A DNA stretch of 64,000 nt from contig NZ_CADIKF010000007.1 of assembly GCF_902859875.1 (NCBI RefSeq), positions 62,001-126,000 of the forward strand, written 5' to 3'. Under the pieces are notes generated by a model. That model was given only the letters and a program-made list of their open reading frames with translations, ran no database searches and was not told the origin of the DNA. The position numbers and the translations under genes were made by a program. Numbering within the stretch: position 1 is the stretch's first letter; each line of letters opens with the position of its first letter. This DNA comes from Paraburkholderia solisilvae (GTDB lineage: Bacteria; Pseudomonadota; Gammaproteobacteria; Burkholderiales; Burkholderiaceae). Shown piece by piece: positions 43,688-51,670 of this stretch.

Positions 43688-43803
43688 AATTTCCACGATC
43701 GGCTCGCCAGCATCGAGCGATGCACGAAGAGACATGTGAGTCCGATCAGGCGCAATGGCATTGCGTATCTTCACGCCGCCGGCCGCGGAGTTGCCGATGA
43801 TTC

Positions 43804-43848
43804 ACCGGTAAGCCGCGGACCCGGATCTTCTTCGGCTAATTTACCGGT
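43804..43848. terminator. Long imperfect hairpin between convergent genes
   Basis: Outer arms ACCGGTAA and TTACCGGT are perfect, with further GCC/GGC pairing inside a loop of about 29 bases. It lies between the MFS gene and the convergent HxlR gene. No U-tract, so termination is only suggested by position. Confidence 0.35.
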
Positions 43849-43961
43849 TGTGAACGCCTACGAATACTCTTGACCTCTTGCGGCCACGCACTGGTTTCCT
43901 GGTTGATCGAGACCATTCCGCCGCATAGACAGCGCACGCCGCTTTTTCGGACTCTTAAAAC

Positions 43962-44294
43962 TCAAATCGCCGAGGCGGGCGCCAATTGAGGAACGCTTGA
44001 CGCCCAAACCGCCATCGCTTCGAGCACGGGCCGCAAGCGCTCACCGACCGGCGTCAGCGTGTATTCCACCCTGGGTGGCACCTCAGCGTAAACCGCGCGC
44101 GTGACGATTCCGAACGCTTCGAAGCGGCGCAGGCGGCTCGTCAGCGTATGCGGGCTTATTCCGGGCAGCGCCTCGCGCAACTGACTGAAGCGAAGTGTTC
44201 CATGAAGGAGCTCTCGCACGACGAGCGTCGCCCATGGCCCTTCCAGCAGAACCAGAAAGCGCGCGACTCCACATTCGGGAAGTTTTCCGCTCAT
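43962..44294 (-). CDS. HxlR-family winged-helix regulator 1
   Basis: Start at MSGKLPECGVARFL, with GGAGG nine bases upstream; 110 residues, a typical HxlR size. The winged helix is LLEGPWATLVVRELLHGTLRFSQLREALPGISPHTLTSRLRRFEAFGIV (within residues 16-64); TLTPVGERLRPVLEAM forms the dimer helix. The conserved N-terminal Cys (PECG) is in the position that senses electrophiles in YodB/HypR-type relatives. It is divergent from the NmrA-like gene, the same arrangement as at 53.8-54.6 kb, so it probably controls that gene. Confidence 0.9.
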   Translation of the reverse strand: MSGKLPECGVARFLVLLEGPWATLVVRELLHGTLRFSQLREALPGISPHTLTSRLRRFEAFGIVTRAVYAEVPPRVEYTLTPVGERLRPVLEAMAVWASSVPQLAPASAI

Positions 44295-44355
44295 TCGCTG
44301 CAACCTCCAATAGTGCAGTTGATGTAACTGACGCTCGAAATGTAGCATGCTTGAA

Positions 44356-44372
44356 CGATGTGTAAAACATCG
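44356..44372. promoter_or_regulatory. Candidate operator in the HxlR1/NmrA1 divergent region
   Basis: CGATGT-GTAAA-ACATCG is a perfect 6-bp-arm inverted repeat, 33 bases upstream of the NmrA-like start and 62 bases from the HxlR start. Position suggests HxlR binding. The sequence differs from the sites near HxlR 2. Confidence 0.5.
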
Positions 44373-44404
44373 CATCCGCCCAATTTTTCAAGGCTGAAGA
44401 ATTC

Positions 44405-45268
44405 ATGACTTATGTCATTCACGGCGCGACCGGCGCTCAAGGAAGACCCGTACTGACCGCGCTCAACAGCGATGGCAAGCCTGTCGTGGCATTGGACCGA
44501 AACAGCGGAAATGATGCCGCGGCGACGCGCGTTATCGCGGCCGACTACAGTTCCGCCGAGCAGCTTGCCAACGCGTATCGAGGCGCCGCCGGCGTATTCA
44601 TACACTTGCCTCTAGGCTCAGAGGAAGTTCGCCTGCGCTACGCGCACAATATGGTTGCCGCGTTAGCCGACGCGCGCCCCGATCGTGTCGTTATCTCGAC
44701 CAGCGGTCAGATTATCGACAGTCCGGATTCTCCGCTGATGCAGGCCGCTGGAACCGCGTTGCCCACGCTGCTGCGCGGCGTCGCGGAACTCGGCCTCTCA
44801 CATGCGATCGTCGCTCCGCGGATCTACCTCGAAAATCTGCTGCTCCCCCCGGTGATTGACGGGATTCGCTCGCGCGGCGTATTGCGCTACCCGTTGCGCG
44901 CGGATCTTCCGGTGTCCTGGGCCTCGCATCTCGATGTCGCGGATGTCGCAGTGAAGCTATTCGAGCGAGTCGACTTCAACGGCGTGGTGGCCGTCGGCCA
45001 GTATCCGCCCGTCACCGGCGACGGCCTCGCTCGCGCATTCTCCGAGGGCCTCGGCACAAACGTGGAGTATGAAGCGATCACGCCCGAGGAATTTGGCTCA
45101 TCGATGATTCCCCTGGTCGGCGCCGACACGGCGGCCAGAATCGTCGCGCTCTATACGGCGATCGCATCGTTATCCACGTTCTCTCTGGCGCCGGAGTACA
45201 GCGTTCAACATCTTTTGGAAATGACACCCCGCAGCACGCAGCAATGGCTGAGCGACCTCGGAATATAG
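44405..45268 (+). CDS. NmrA-like NAD(P)-binding protein 1
   Basis: This 287-residue protein starts with the extended-SDR/NmrA dinucleotide motif YVIHGATGAQGRPVLTAL (G-x-x-G-x-x-G), followed by LDRNSG, where the Arg is typical of NADP(H) preference. The usual Y-x3-K pair of SDRs is not obvious, as in NmrA/QOR2-like proteins. Relatives are quinone oxidoreductases or redox sensors. Downstream motifs are VVISTSGQIIDSP and APRIYLENLL. It is divergent from an HxlR regulator and likely induced by quinones or aldehydes (inference from HxlR-linked families). Confidence 0.85.
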   Translation: MTYVIHGATGAQGRPVLTALNSDGKPVVALDRNSGNDAAATRVIAADYSSAEQLANAYRGAAGVFIHLPLGSEEVRLRYAHNMVAALADARPDRVVISTSGQIIDSPDSPLMQAAGTALPTLLRGVAELGLSHAIVAPRIYLENLLLPPVIDGIRSRGVLRYPLRADLPVSWASHLDVADVAVKLFERVDFNGVVAVGQYPPVTGDGLARAFSEGLGTNVEYEAITPEEFGSSMIPLVGADTAARIVALYTAIASLSTFSLAPEYSVQHLLEMTPRSTQQWLSDLGI

Positions 45269-45638
45269 GGCACACCGCGTCGCCGCTGATGATTTGCTCG
45301 CAGGTGCCGATGGTGTCGGTGTCGACCTTTCACTATCGCATCACGAACTGCCTCCATGGTTGAGCACAGATCGGCACCGGCCTGCGCGACCTTTTACATT
45401 GCGTTGGGCAATCTTGCGACGGCGCTCAGGTTCAACATGCATGCATCGGGTGCTTCAGTCTTATCGGTCAGTGACACGTCACTGACGAATTGGCATCCTT
45501 CACCCATCTCTGGCAACTGATATGCGAGGCATGATGAAAGCTCCGCAGCGAGGGCGACGTCGAGCGTACATTGCAATGGCATGTGACAACCCGCAACGCA
45601 GCTGGACTGCCGATTAGCTGACTACGGAATGAGTCGAC
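45269..45638 (+). promoter_or_regulatory. Regulatory gap before the LodA-like gene
   Basis: 370 bases without a convincing gene. The outstanding element is a perfect inverted repeat at 45467-45486 (two 9-bp arms, GTCAGTGAC and its complement, around AC), about 153 bases before the LodA-like start. Hexamers were not assigned. Confidence 0.5.
45467..45486. promoter_or_regulatory. Perfect 20-bp inverted repeat, candidate operator
   Basis: GTCAGTGAC at 45467-45475, spacer AC, GTCACTGAC at 45478-45486. The size and symmetry fit a dimeric TetR- or XRE-type repressor site. No regulator gene lies immediately next to it; the nearest are the HxlR genes on either side. Confidence 0.55.
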
Positions 45639-48143
45639 ATGCAAGCGTGTTCTGGTGGAAACAGGTGGGCGGCAATCGCCGCGCGGCCACAACCAGAGAT
45701 TGCCAACATGACTGACATCGAAACTCAAGCGCTCGACATCCTGCACAAGCGGTTCGAGGCTGGCTGGGCACCCGTGTTGGCGCGCTTCGGAATCGCGCCC
45801 AATTTCGGAGCATCGGTTGAAGCGGTACGCGATGCGCTGCTTCGGCCGCTTGCGGCGTTCGATCGCGCAGATCCGCTTGTCAGCGATCTGGCGGCCGATG
45901 CAAATGCAGCACTGTGCCCGAACGACCCGGCGAAAAGCGTGATCTACCACGTATGGGCCGGTTCGCATTCGACTCCCGGTCTCGATCGGCCACCTCTGCG
46001 CGAGCTCGATGCAGTCGAAAACTATATCTATCTGCTGGGCCAGCACGAGTCGTTGCCGGATGAGCCGCTCGTACCGATGGTGCTCGCGTACGCATACCGC
46101 AAGCGCGCCGCGACCGCGCATCGACTGCACGCGGACATGGTTTACTCCCGGGTAGCCGTCACTCGCGTCGGAACGCGCGACGCCCGCTTCGATTCCGAGC
46201 GACAGACATGGGAATCCTGGGGCGGTGACGGTTTTCGCGTCACGCGCGCGCGTCTTGGGTTGTTTCTCTGTCGTCTCGTCGACGGGAACGCCGCCAATGT
46301 GTCAATTCTCGATCGCGTGGACGGCGACGGACAACGCAGCTTTGCATTACCGGTACGCAAGCTTTTCGTGGGGGCACGACTTCACAATGCTTCCATGATT
46401 CAGTCGATCCGCTTTCGTGGACATTTTCTCGGCGACAAGCTCAAACGTGTGATCGATGTGAGCGGCGCCGCCGTGCCAGGTACGCTCGACACCAGTCGCC
46501 CGCCCTTCGTTAACGAAGCGCAACTCGACGTACCCGCCGGTTCGCAAACGAGCGACACCGCGATCGAAATGAATACGTTCGACGGCGCGTGCATCGTCGG
46601 CCCACGGCCGCGTGCGCAGCTCGTTTCGGTCGCCACGCAGGACACGCAGATTGCGCGATTCGTTGTGCCGCCGCGCGAAGGGCCGCCGTCGCTGTTGCGC
46701 GGGCATGGCATAGACGTCGGCAACCTGAGCATAAACCGCCACTACACTTCGCTGCAGGTACCGTCCAGCAAGACCCGTCTTGCGATTGAAGCGGTATTTG
46801 CGGAGTTCGAGCACGTCTTGCCCAGTGTGCTCTATCCGCTGCCGAAGGTTCGGCCGCGGGCCGCGCCGGAGTTCGTCAATATGCGGCATCGTGTCGAGCC
46901 CGATGGCCGTATCACCGTGCTGGGCAATACGTTGCCGCCTGGCGAATATGAAGCGCAACTCGACGCCGGCGGCTTCGAAGCGGCCATGTTCGACGACGGC
47001 ACGATGGACGGCGCCGTGTGGGCGGACATAGACGGTGTGCCGGCTTCTGCGGCGTTCGTGCTGGTGACGGCGCCGGATTTCTTCCCGCGCGCGGACGAAG
47101 AAGATCTTCAGGCGTGGAGCAAAACGAACCCGTCGCGCGCTGCGTGGCATGAGTTCAAGGAAGGCGGTCCCACGCCGCTGTCCGCGGGGCGTTTTGTGCC
47201 CAACCTGTTGCTTAAGGATTTGCGGCGCGATGCGCCGCTTTTTACGCGCGCGGATAACACCGCCACCGCAGTGGTCGGTCGACCGTTGCCGCAAGGCTCG
47301 GAAAACCCGCAGCCCGAGGTTGCGGATTTTCGACGGCACGCAGGCGGGTTCCTGCCTGATAGCGCGTCCGACGAGTTCGCGCCGGGATGGGATGTGTCGT
47401 ACGACGAACTGGACGGCACGTATTACTACACCACACATGGCCTCGGTTCACCGTTTCCTGAAGACGTGAAATTCTGCGCATCGGCCAACGCGTACTGGCC
47501 CGCGGCGTCGCCCGATGCCGCTCGTACATTCGAGAGGCCGAACATTCCGACCGCCGTACCGATGCTCGACGACGAACTGGGCTTTCACCCGGAAAGCCCG
47601 GACGGCACGCCTGATGCGAAGCCGGGTTGGGACGGCGAGTTCGGTCCATTCTTCGAAACCCGCGATGGCGTGCCGGGTGTCAATTCGGCGGATATTCGAC
47701 GCTCGGACTATGTTTACAACGCCACGCAGAACACGTTCGCGTCGCGTGTCTTCGATCTTTCGAGTGATGAGTTGATTCGCCGGATAGAGGCGCTTCGCGC
47801 ATGCCTTGATGCGATTCCGAAGGCGGGCTCGACAATGCCCTCGGAAACACACTACTGGGTTGTCGGGGCAAAGGCCGTGCGCGACACCGATGCGCGTGCG
47901 CCACGCTATACGTTCGAGTTGTGCGTGCCCGATAACGCCCATGCACGGACTGTCGAGTCGCGCACAGTGGAAAATGCGGCCGCCCCCGGTTATTGGCGCG
48001 TGTGGCGACCAGTCGGCAACCGGATCAAGGCCGAGTGCCGCTTTGACGGTCCGGACGGCCTCGTGCCCCGCTCGGTCCGTTATGCGCGGTTCGACGATGC
48101 GACCGATAGGTACGGCGAATGGCAGGTTCGCGACGTGCCGTGA
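45639..48143 (+). CDS. LodA/GoxA-like protein, putative tryptophylquinone-type oxidase
   Basis: The frame gives 834 residues from 45639; an ATG at 45708 (MTDIETQALDIL) is a possible alternative start. The middle and C-terminal parts follow the LodA pattern: GRITVLGNTLPPGEYEAQ, then FDDGTMDGAVWADIDGVPAS and AFVLVTAPDFFPRADEED. Near residues 608-625 comes EDVKFCASANAYWPAASPDA; this is where LodA has its cofactor Trp (PGDL...PWQ), and Cys613 and Trp620 are candidate partners. LodA enzymes oxidise amino groups and release H2O2 with a Cys-Trp quinone made with the help of LodB. The next gene is LodB-like, which supports the call. The N-terminal ~150 residues are not LodA-like. No signal peptide. 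Confidence 0.6.
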   Translation: MQACSGGNRWAAIAARPQPEIANMTDIETQALDILHKRFEAGWAPVLARFGIAPNFGASVEAVRDALLRPLAAFDRADPLVSDLAADANAALCPNDPAKSVIYHVWAGSHSTPGLDRPPLRELDAVENYIYLLGQHESLPDEPLVPMVLAYAYRKRAATAHRLHADMVYSRVAVTRVGTRDARFDSERQTWESWGGDGFRVTRARLGLFLCRLVDGNAANVSILDRVDGDGQRSFALPVRKLFVGARLHNASMIQSIRFRGHFLGDKLKRVIDVSGAAVPGTLDTSRPPFVNEAQLDVPAGSQTSDTAIEMNTFDGACIVGPRPRAQLVSVATQDTQIARFVVPPREGPPSLLRGHGIDVGNLSINRHYTSLQVPSSKTRLAIEAVFAEFEHVLPSVLYPLPKVRPRAAPEFVNMRHRVEPDGRITVLGNTLPPGEYEAQLDAGGFEAAMFDDGTMDGAVWADIDGVPASAAFVLVTAPDFFPRADEEDLQAWSKTNPSRAAWHEFKEGGPTPLSAGRFVPNLLLKDLRRDAPLFTRADNTATAVVGRPLPQGSENPQPEVADFRRHAGGFLPDSASDEFAPGWDVSYDELDGTYYYTTHGLGSPFPEDVKFCASANAYWPAASPDAARTFERPNIPTAVPMLDDELGFHPESPDGTPDAKPGWDGEFGPFFETRDGVPGVNSADIRRSDYVYNATQNTFASRVFDLSSDELIRRIEALRACLDAIPKAGSTMPSETHYWVVGAKAVRDTDARAPRYTFELCVPDNAHARTVESRTVENAAAPGYWRVWRPVGNRIKAECRFDGPDGLVPRSVRYARFDDATDRYGEWQVRDVP

Positions 48144-49186
48144 CAACTGCCACCTGTGATGTATTGATTGTCGGCGATGGTCCTGCCGGCTGCATGATCG
48201 CGTTGAAGCTGCGCCGCGCGGGTTTGCGATGCATGATGATCGCGCCGCGAATGCCTGCGAACCGCGAAGGCGCAATCGAGAGCCTGCCGCCGAACGTGCC
48301 CCGCCTGCTTGAAGCCGCCGGACTGCCCCACCACCACTTCGCCGATGCAATTGCCGGGCGTTTTCACGGCATCGTGTCGGACGGCGTCGTGCGCCCTTTT
48401 CTGGAAGAAACCGGTACGTCTCACATGCCCGGTGAGGGCTGGCATGTGGATAGGCGGCTATTCGATCGGGTTCTGTTGAATCATGTATTCGAGCAGGATG
48501 TGACGATCATGCGCGAGCGGCTCACCGCGGTAGAATTCACGCGGGATGGCGTCATGGCGCAAAGCCTCTCTGCATCGGTTCGGGCGCGCTGGCTGGTCGA
48601 CGCGTCCGGGCGCAGCGGTGTGCTGCAGCGCTTATGCCGCCTTGCCGTGCTCCGGCCGGGCAAGCAAATGTTCGCGTGGCGCGGTGTGACGCGCATTCAA
48701 CGCGATCGCGGCAATATTGAAGCGAACGACAGAAAAACATCGTCAATGCCGACGTATCAAACGTTCGGCTCGAGCTGGCTGTGGCAAGCGCCGCTCGACG
48801 ACGGTTCGCTGGCCTGGACGTGGGCTGGTGACGCGAACCGACCGCCGCGGGCGCCCTCTCCGGACGACACCGGCCTATGCGATGTTGCACATGCGCGCGG
48901 ATTCGATGTGAGTTGGCGCGTGGTCCGACCGACTGCCGGCGCAGCTTACTGGATCGTCGGCGACGCTGCCGCACTGCTCGACCCTCGCACTGGGCAAGGT
49001 GTGCTGTTTGCGCTGCTCTCAGCAATAGCGGCAGCGCGCTCGATCATTGCTGTCGAGCAGGCGCCGCATTTGCGCTCCTTCGAAGCAGCAACTTACGACG
49101 CATTCGTCATGAGCGAATTTCGCCACAAATGCGCGGAGCTGAGTTCGCGTGTTCCGCCGGCATCGCGCCGCGACAGCCTGGACTGA
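48119..49186 (+). CDS. LodB-like FAD-dependent oxidoreductase
   Basis: A 355-residue flavoprotein with an N-terminal Rossmann motif DVLIVGDGPAGCMIALKL (G-x-G-x-x-G), a central WLVDASGRSGVLQRL and a C-terminal WIVGDAAALLDPRTGQGVLFAL (GD motif followed by DP-x-TGQG), as in tryptophan-halogenase/geranylgeranyl-reductase-type monooxygenases. LodB proteins belong here and are needed to build the quinone of their LodA partner. It overlaps the LodA-like gene by 25 bases from the ATG at 48119, or by four (GTGA) if the GTG at 48140 is used. Either way translation is coupled. Confidence 0.75.
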   Translation: MAGSRRAVTTATCDVLIVGDGPAGCMIALKLRRAGLRCMMIAPRMPANREGAIESLPPNVPRLLEAAGLPHHHFADAIAGRFHGIVSDGVVRPFLEETGTSHMPGEGWHVDRRLFDRVLLNHVFEQDVTIMRERLTAVEFTRDGVMAQSLSASVRARWLVDASGRSGVLQRLCRLAVLRPGKQMFAWRGVTRIQRDRGNIEANDRKTSSMPTYQTFGSSWLWQAPLDDGSLAWTWAGDANRPPRAPSPDDTGLCDVAHARGFDVSWRVVRPTAGAAYWIVGDAAALLDPRTGQGVLFALLSAIAAARSIIAVEQAPHLRSFEAATYDAFVMSEFRHKCAELSSRVPPASRRDSLD

Positions 49187-49263
49187 TCAAGGTGGCCTGA
49201 TCGAAGGCGCCGCGGTTGCGCAGTCCCCAGGCAACGATTTGTACGTCTGACACCGCAACGACG

Positions 49264-49289
49264 ACAGGCCGGGTGCACCCCGGGCCTGT
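49264..49289. terminator. Hairpin between convergent LodB-like and tautomerase genes
   Basis: ACAGGC/GCCTGT outer arms with a further CGGG/CCCG stem, one bulge and a short loop. It lies 78 bases after the LodB-like stop. No U-tract. Confidence 0.45.
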
Positions 49290-49419
49290 TCCATGAGTAA
49301 GACGCCAGGCTTGAAGATCAGCGTTGTGCAAGGAGGTGGCAAATCGAAATGGGTAAAAGCCACATTTGCAACCACGCGCTGCACCTCTTGCTGCAACGTG
49401 CATGTTCTAAAGCGATGAC

Positions 49420-49869
49420 TTACCGCGGCCTCGTATACTCCGTGCGTTGCATATATTCCAGATCGACCGCGGAGAACCCTTCCTTCCACTTCGCTTCCTG
49501 CCCGGGTTTGGGCAATACGTGACCGTACTCGATCATCAACTCTTGCGGCAGATCAGAAACGTATACCCAAATGAAACGGGACGGGAGCCCTGTCGTCTCC
49601 ATCGTGTTTGCTAGAAGGCGGGCAATGAGTTTCTCCTCGAGTTCAAGGGACCTCGCTCGTATGAAGGCGTGAACAAAGATTTGTTGTCCCTCAACCGGCG
49701 TGCCGCCGAGGAAAAAATCGCCTGACTCGAGATCGTGGAACATGACCTGCGCAAAGAACACATCCGCGCCTGTTATGTCGCTGTGAGCTGCCGTAATTGC
49801 CTGCGCGAGCCTTACCTTATGCTCCGGGCTGAGGGTACCCCTCGTTGCCGTTACTCGATAACTCGGCAT
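49420..49869 (-). CDS. Tautomerase-superfamily protein 1 (cis-CaaD-like)
   Basis: The 149-residue protein begins MPSYRVTATRGTLSPEHK; after Met removal Pro1 would be the catalytic base of the tautomerase superfamily. The double b-a-b layout shows an internal repeat near FVHAFIRARSLELEEKLIARLL. The length is that of the fused tautomerases (cis-3-chloroacrylic acid dehalogenase or MSAD type) rather than 62-residue 4-OT. Arg and Glu residues known from dehalogenases cannot be aligned with confidence by eye. GGAGATTCGAA lies upstream of the start. It sits in a stress-type gene block with DUF302, a second tautomerase and a pirin. Confidence 0.82.
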   Translation of the reverse strand: MPSYRVTATRGTLSPEHKVRLAQAITAAHSDITGADVFFAQVMFHDLESGDFFLGGTPVEGQQIFVHAFIRARSLELEEKLIARLLANTMETTGLPSRFIWVYVSDLPQELMIEYGHVLPKPGQEAKWKEGFSAVDLEYMQRTEYTRPR

Positions 49870-50037
49870 TTCGAATCTCCAAAACGTCTAAGGAAATGCA
49901 GTTGCATACACTGGCATACGCCAGCCTGTTTGCCCACCCTTCCTTGCCGCGATGGCGACGGCGCGATCCAGCAACTTTCCCTGCTGATGAACCCCACCGG
50001 CGCCACAGTTTGACTCACAGAAAGACGCGGCGTCAGA

Positions 50038-50538
50038 TCAGGCGCGGGCGCCGGTGGACGATTCTGCAAGGGCGAGCAATTTCGCGTCGAGCTTCAACGC
50101 GGCTTCGTGTAACGCAGCATTTTTCAGGCCGCTCATCAGGGTCGACGGTTTGTTGTACATGAAACGGGTCTCGCCATTCGTGGTTTCGTAAATGGCAACG
50201 CGCACAGGTACGTCCAGCCCCGCCCCGATATCGTGCCGAATCATCGTGATGGCAATCAACGGATTGCCGATGACGTACATGCGCATCTTGTGCGGGTGGC
50301 CTTCGAGAGCCGCCCATTGACCGTGATCGAATGTGATGAAGCGGGTTAAGCCGCTCGAGCCAAGCGTCGCCGTGACGCGTTTTTCGAAGTCGGCTTTGTC
50401 CGTTGCGCGTTCTGCCATCGATGACAATCCGTCGATTTCCGCACTGCCAACCAGCGATTCGAAAGCGTTCACGACCTCGTCGAACGAACGTTTCGTCGAG
50501 ATGGTGACGTGGTCTACCGTGATCTGTTCAATCATCAT
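50038..50538 (-). CDS. DUF302 domain protein
   Basis: From the ATG at 50538 (AAGGAAGC upstream; the following codon is also ATG) the product is 166 residues. The DUF302 pattern is seen in STKRSFDEVVNAFESLVG near the N-terminus and in RMYVIGNPLIAITMIRHDIGAGLDVPVRVAIYET (spanning ~90-125): a hydrophobic core followed by the PVRVAIYE strand. No signal peptide or membrane segment. The domain is of unknown function and often lies with stress or redox genes. An unlisted 23-residue frame with an excellent ribosome binding site precedes it. Confidence 0.85.
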   Translation of the reverse strand: MMIEQITVDHVTISTKRSFDEVVNAFESLVGSAEIDGLSSMAERATDKADFEKRVTATLGSSGLTRFITFDHGQWAALEGHPHKMRMYVIGNPLIAITMIRHDIGAGLDVPVRVAIYETTNGETRFMYNKPSTLMSGLKNAALHEAALKLDAKLLALAESSTGARA

Positions 50539-50625
50539 GCTTCCTTCTGGAAAATACTTCACAGGGATGGAGTAATGCACGTTGCGCGCGAATACCGCTT
50601 GCGATTGCCTTGTAGAACACTTTCG

Positions 50626-50697
50626 TTACATCTGTCGTTCGCGTGAGTCGATCAGTTCGTCAGGCGCGGGAGATTGGATCAGGTTAAGCTCGCTCAT
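50626..50697 (-). CDS. Small 23-residue open frame upstream of DUF302 gene
   Basis: The minus-strand sequence GGAGGTAAGTC-ATG is a near-perfect ribosome binding site and start. The frame reads MSELNLIQSPAPDELIDSRE, then RQM and a TAA stop. It ends 88 bases before the DUF302 start. It could be a leader peptide, a small protein or the stub of a gene cut by a frameshift; the sequence looks like an ordinary protein N-terminus. Nothing further supports a function. Confidence 0.45.
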   Translation of the reverse strand: MSELNLIQSPAPDELIDSRERQM

Positions 50698-50719
50698 GAC
50701 TTACCTCCAGAGAATCATT

Positions 50720-50736
50720 GTCATGATAAGCATGAC
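50720..50736. promoter_or_regulatory. Inverted repeat upstream of the small frame and DUF302 gene
   Basis: GTCATG-ATAAG-CATGAC, perfect 6-bp arms, centred about 31 bases upstream of the small frame's start (50697) on the minus strand. It is a candidate repressor site overlapping the probable promoter. Confidence 0.4.
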
Positions 50737-50807
50737 TTAACGGAACGATGATCGAAAACCCGAAAACGTTCGTGACGGTGATTAATGATGCATCTTTGAC
50801 GCGCGCG

Positions 50808-51329
50808 CTATCGAGGGATGCCGAATTCGGCTTTAAGCTTGGCTTGACCGTCGAACAGAGCTTGCATTTCGTCGCGACGCTGCTGCGAAACATCGCCGTC
50901 CATCATGTCGACGATTTCTCTCAACGGGGTTGTGCGGTGCCCGACAAGCCAGTGCAACTCGCGCTCTTCCGTGCACACCACCCAGATGCCGGTTGCGTCA
51001 TCGTCGGGGCCGACTGCGAGCGCCTCGCGGATATTCTTCGCCACTTCGCTTAAAGCTCTTGCCTTGAGTTCCGAGTTCATGAAACCTTCGGGCGCGATGA
51101 TCCGCGCGAAAGCCATCTTGCGTCCTTGCAAATAGGTATCGTCAAGCCGACCGCCAATGGCCCACCTATCGGCAGCCAGCACATGGAACCATACCCAGTC
51201 CATCTTACGGGCCTTCTCTGTGGGGCGGCCGAACTCAATGATCTCCATCGTGTCCGAGATGCTTCGCGCGAGGTTCGCCCGAACGTCATCGCTCAGCGGT
51301 TCGCGCGTGGTGATTTCGACCCATGGCAT
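50808..51329 (-). CDS. Tautomerase-superfamily protein 2
   Basis: The start at MPWVEITTREPLSDDVRANL, with GGAG nine bases upstream, gives 173 residues. MPWVEI is the 4-oxalocrotonate-tautomerase-type N-terminus with Pro1 after Met removal. The domain is longer than 4-OT and has a b-a-b repeat: residues ~1-70 and ~85-160, the second starting near ARIIAPEGFMNSELKARALS. Trp-rich MDWVWFHVLAADRWAIGG lies between. The substrate is unknown. It precedes the small frame and DUF302 gene on the same strand, with 110 bases between, and they could share a transcript. Confidence 0.72.
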   Translation of the reverse strand: MPWVEITTREPLSDDVRANLARSISDTMEIIEFGRPTEKARKMDWVWFHVLAADRWAIGGRLDDTYLQGRKMAFARIIAPEGFMNSELKARALSEVAKNIREALAVGPDDDATGIWVVCTEERELHWLVGHRTTPLREIVDMMDGDVSQQRRDEMQALFDGQAKLKAEFGIPR

Positions 51330-51670
51330 GGCAGCAAGCTCCATTTCGGTTGCGATGAATCCGGTATCTGCATATGCTGGTAATAAGTCAAGAAACTCGC
51401 ATGCCTTTCATCGTCCGGTCCGTTCACAGCGAGCCGGCGCGTGAACCACAGGCGAGTTCGTCGACTTTTACGTCGAATGACGAGATCGCTTTTTATTTCT
51501 AGCCGTATGGCTCTCGTCAGGCAAAGGAACACATGATGCGTTGAAATGTTACGGACATGGCAGCAACGCCTGGGGTTGCCATTGGTCACTCGAAAGCACG
51601 ATGACTCACCGCAGACACGTGGTTGCGGCGCCCAGTACTACCACCTCGATCCTGACAAAATGGTGAAGCG
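51330..51670. other. Divergent gap between tautomerase 2 and pirin 2
   Basis: 341 bases. A short TCGAC-N6-GTCGA repeat at about 51459-51474 is the only symmetry seen and is weak. The pirin start has only a moderate ribosome binding site (GGTGAAGCG). No promoter assigned. Confidence 0.35.
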
